Positions 61,341-64,000 of a DNA stretch of 64,000 nucleotides are shown piece by piece; position 1 is the first letter of the stretch, and the number at the start of each line of letters is the position of its first letter. The position numbers and the translations under genes are program-made. This stretch comes from Acridotheres tristis (taxonomy: Eukaryota > Chordata > Aves > Passeriformes > Sturnidae). The stretch lies in the NCBI GenBank assembly GCA_037013685.1, contig CM072891.1, positions 1,946,001 to 2,010,000 of the forward strand. The letters are read 5' to 3'. Below the pieces are notes generated by a model, which searched no databases, was not told the origin of the DNA, and was given only the letters and a program-made list of their open reading frames with translations.

Positions 61341-64000
61341 AATTGGTTTCTTAAAATGCCTATCCCTTCTGAGAAGGCTTTCTTTTCTTAATCATCCACT
61401 GAAGACAAAAGTCTGTCACCTAGATTAATCTTACTAAACTGTAGAATGTGAGAAAATTACAATTTTCATTTAAGCAAAAAATAAGTAGCTTCATCGATCA
61501 CAGTGTCTTTTCATCTAGTTAAAAACTTCTCATAAACTTTTTTCACTTGTGAGCATAGATGAAAAATCACACCAGTTATCGTTCTGCAATGTATAGTAAG
61601 ATATATGCAAGGGTCTTCACAAGTTGCAAGAGCAAAAAAAAAAAGATATTTAGTTCTGTATATTGAATCCAGTGGCAAAAGTTTAGTATTCCATAAAAAT
61701 TATATACTTTATCCTGTCCCTCATGTGCTTGATTCTGCTGGAAGATCACTAGTTGTATTTTCTATTTCATATCAGCATTGTTGAATATATCTCAATATTT
61801 ATGCAAAACTTTGTTCATGAATGCAGTCAGCTTTGTAGCTGTTTATTAACTCTTCAGGTCTTCAAAAGTGGAATGAGAATAGAATATTTTGGGGGGATGA
61901 ACAGCAGCATTCAACATCACATAAATTTTCAGTAGTCTTTTGATTCTTAAGAAAATTCTGAAGTCCTCTCATACCTTCTGATGTCTTTGTAGTTTTGGTG
62001 TATCTTTCTGAATCCCAAAGTATCCCAGAATGAAAAGATAACTTTCTCTTCTAGAATGAATCTTAAACCCATATCTTCTAGGATTTCTCATGGCTGCACC
62101 TCGTTACATATTTCAGTTTACTGTTATTTCTGTGTAACAGCACCAGATCTTGTAGTAGTTCTGTGTTACTGTGGCCAGTTTTGAAGAAAGAGGAGGTTCT
62201 GATTCTTTTTTTATCCCTTTTACTGTAATATGAATTCTAAATTGCTCCTTTCATCCAGAGTGACCCAAATGGCACCTGGTTGTTTGCTTCAAGCTTCTTG
62301 TCCTTTCTTGTCTTTGCAAAACATGAGATAATCTTTCTCCATGATCATACTTAACCACACTATTTTCCTTTCTCAAAGTCAGGTTCCCAAAAGTTCATAA
62401 ATACAAATGAGTTGCCTCTTAATTTTTTTGGTATTTTCTTATGCCCCGTCTCTTCTTCCACACAAAAGCAAAACCAAATCCAAAGAGACTGAAGTATAAT
62501 CAAAATTTATTTTACTTGTTCTTTACAGAAATGAAAAGGTAGGAAGAAAAAATCAATCACTGAAGTCATCAAAGTAACCTTTTTATAGTCTGAATTGCAA
62601 GCAAATTATTAATCTTTGATTATTTCTTTATCCAAATTCAATTTTTTTGGAATGTATTAGATATTTATACAGTCATCTCCAAGACAAGAATCTTTTGCCA
62701 GAGTTACAGACTAAAGGACATCACAGCAGATGAGAGAAGGCTCTCTGTTTAGCAAAGCAAGCAGTCTGTTACAAAAGGCTTATCTGTGATAGTGTTGGAA
62801 ATCTAGTAAGTCAGCCTTTTAGGTTGTTCAGAACAGTGGGGCCTTGCAGTGCTCTCTGTTTCTCATTTTAATTGCACAAGGTATTAAACTGTTTTATACC
62901 ATTTTTTAAAAAGATAGCACCTTTTCTTAAAGTGCATTAAAATATTGACAAGCAAATTAGTTTTATCACACTAATTTCAGTGATTAAAAGCACCAATATT
63001 AATATATGCAGGACTGAAACTCAGTATTAGGTTAGTTTTAATATCTATTTATTGCAGGTAATGTTATTAGCAAGATCTCCTTTGTTTGGCAAGCTCTGTA
63101 GTGAGAAACTAGAAATTGCTAAGCTGTAAATCCAGTCTCACCTGCACATTTAAATGATTTTTTATTATGCTTTCATGTCTGTTAACCTGTTTCAAATAAT
63201 ATTTCATTTTCTGCTTTTTCTTTCTATAATAAATATATAAATATACTAGTATAATATATAAATAAATTAATAAGTACTGAGAATTAAGTTAATTATCTCA
63301 GTACAGTTTTATTTTATGTTACCCATAGTGCAAGTACTGAAATTTCTTTAGTGTAAATATGCATATAAGGGTGTCATTGTAATCAAAAGAGGACTCAGAG
63401 ACCCTTTGAAACACCATGCAGATGGACTGTATGTAATCTATAGTGCCATGGCACAGAGATATCTTCCCTCTGGTAATCAAAAAATATCAGGAATAGAAGT
63501 GTGATGGATTGATCATATTTTGCACACCCCCTAGTGTGCTGTGCTCCCTGAGAGAAGTCTCTCACAGTATAGTCAATGTTTGAGCACAAAAAAGTAACAT
63601 TTTATTTCAGAAGACTTTTAGAAGATAATACCACTCAAATATGACTAAAACAGAATTTTATTTTTAAAATTGGGCTCCTTTTTAAATATTAAAATCTGGG
63701 GTTTTTTCAAATAAATGTTCTACAAGTGTCAAGTTGGAACAAACAACACCTTCTAACCTGTAACTCATTAATTGTCTCATAAGTAGTAGGAAAGGTAATA
63801 GTATTTAAGAAAACAGAGAAATTTATTTTCATCATGGCTTAGATTATACTATTCAAGAAACACCTTAAAAAACACTCTGCAAGTCTTAGATGTGGTGTGT
63901 GGTAGAAATTCTAACTTTTTTTTCTATAATGTTGTTAGTAGTCAACCTGCAATATGGAAGTAGCAGACTCAAAAATTGAAGCTTGTAATGTAAATTCATC
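61341..64000. other. AT-rich intron sequence to window end
   Basis: No gene or transposon is recognised. It includes an AT-only-like stretch near 63226-63275 (ATAAATATATAAATA-type) and a weak acceptor/donor juxtaposition (TTTATTGCAG|GTAATG) at 63057/63058. Confidence 0.5.

Larger units (their letters stand above)
56864..64000 (+). other. NOVA1: NOVA1 intron downstream of the exon (partial, 3' end outside window)
   Basis: It starts with GTGAGT and runs past the window end. It holds a G/T-rich tract near 58.3-58.45 kb and two CR1 fragments in opposite orientation near 60.1-61.3 kb. The reading frame of the exon continues 19 codons into this intron before a TAG at 56921-56923. Confidence 0.9.

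Overview
This is a eukaryotic, intron-dominated window. It is AT-rich, has no operons or long open frames, and contains several 5'-truncated CR1-type LINE fragments but no Alu/B1/MIR-like SINEs that I recognise. That repeat profile points to a bird; a crocodilian or turtle cannot be excluded. I cannot name the species.

Only one coding segment is well supported: a 167-nt internal exon on the + strand at 56697-56863. Its translation ([20 protein letters not shown]... to ...NPDRIKQ) is that of NOVA1, the neuronal YCAY-binding splicing regulator. It encodes the end of the first KH domain and the start of the KH1-KH2 linker. Everything upstream (1-56696) is part of one very long NOVA1 intron, more than 56 kb, and everything downstream (56864-64000) is the start of the next intron. 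The next exon, expected from the known gene to be the regulated 24-residue cassette beginning TLPSS, is not in the window.

Intron layout: eight CR1 fragments lie at about 15.35-15.84 (-), 17.95-18.43 (+), 26.07-26.16 (+), 31.20-31.60 (+), 32.54-32.89 (-), 43.18-43.58 (-), 60.12-60.25 (+) and 60.68-61.34 kb (-). There are long poly(A)/poly(T) runs, G/T-rich tracts and several inverted repeats. A CpG-rich island at about 54.23-54.73 kb, some 2 kb upstream of the exon, stands out sharply from its AT-rich, CpG-poor surroundings. Other islands of higher-complexity sequence (about 28-30.3, 34.1-34.4, 36.3-36.7, 38.75-38.95 and 47.2-47.6 kb) are candidates for conserved regulatory DNA.

The best leads are regulatory, not a new gene system: (1) two juxtaposed 3'/5' splice-site motifs inside the giant intron (6005/6006 and 27306/27307) that look like recursive splice sites; (2) YCAY clusters in NOVA1's own pre-mRNA, including one just upstream of a frame-shifting exon, which suggests autoregulation; (3) the CpG island; (4) an 18-bp hairpin at 28457-28504; (5) an antisense coding-like frame at 36503-36775. 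I saw no convincing tRNA, rRNA, snRNA, CRISPR or complete mobile element, and nothing amounting to an undescribed multi-gene system.
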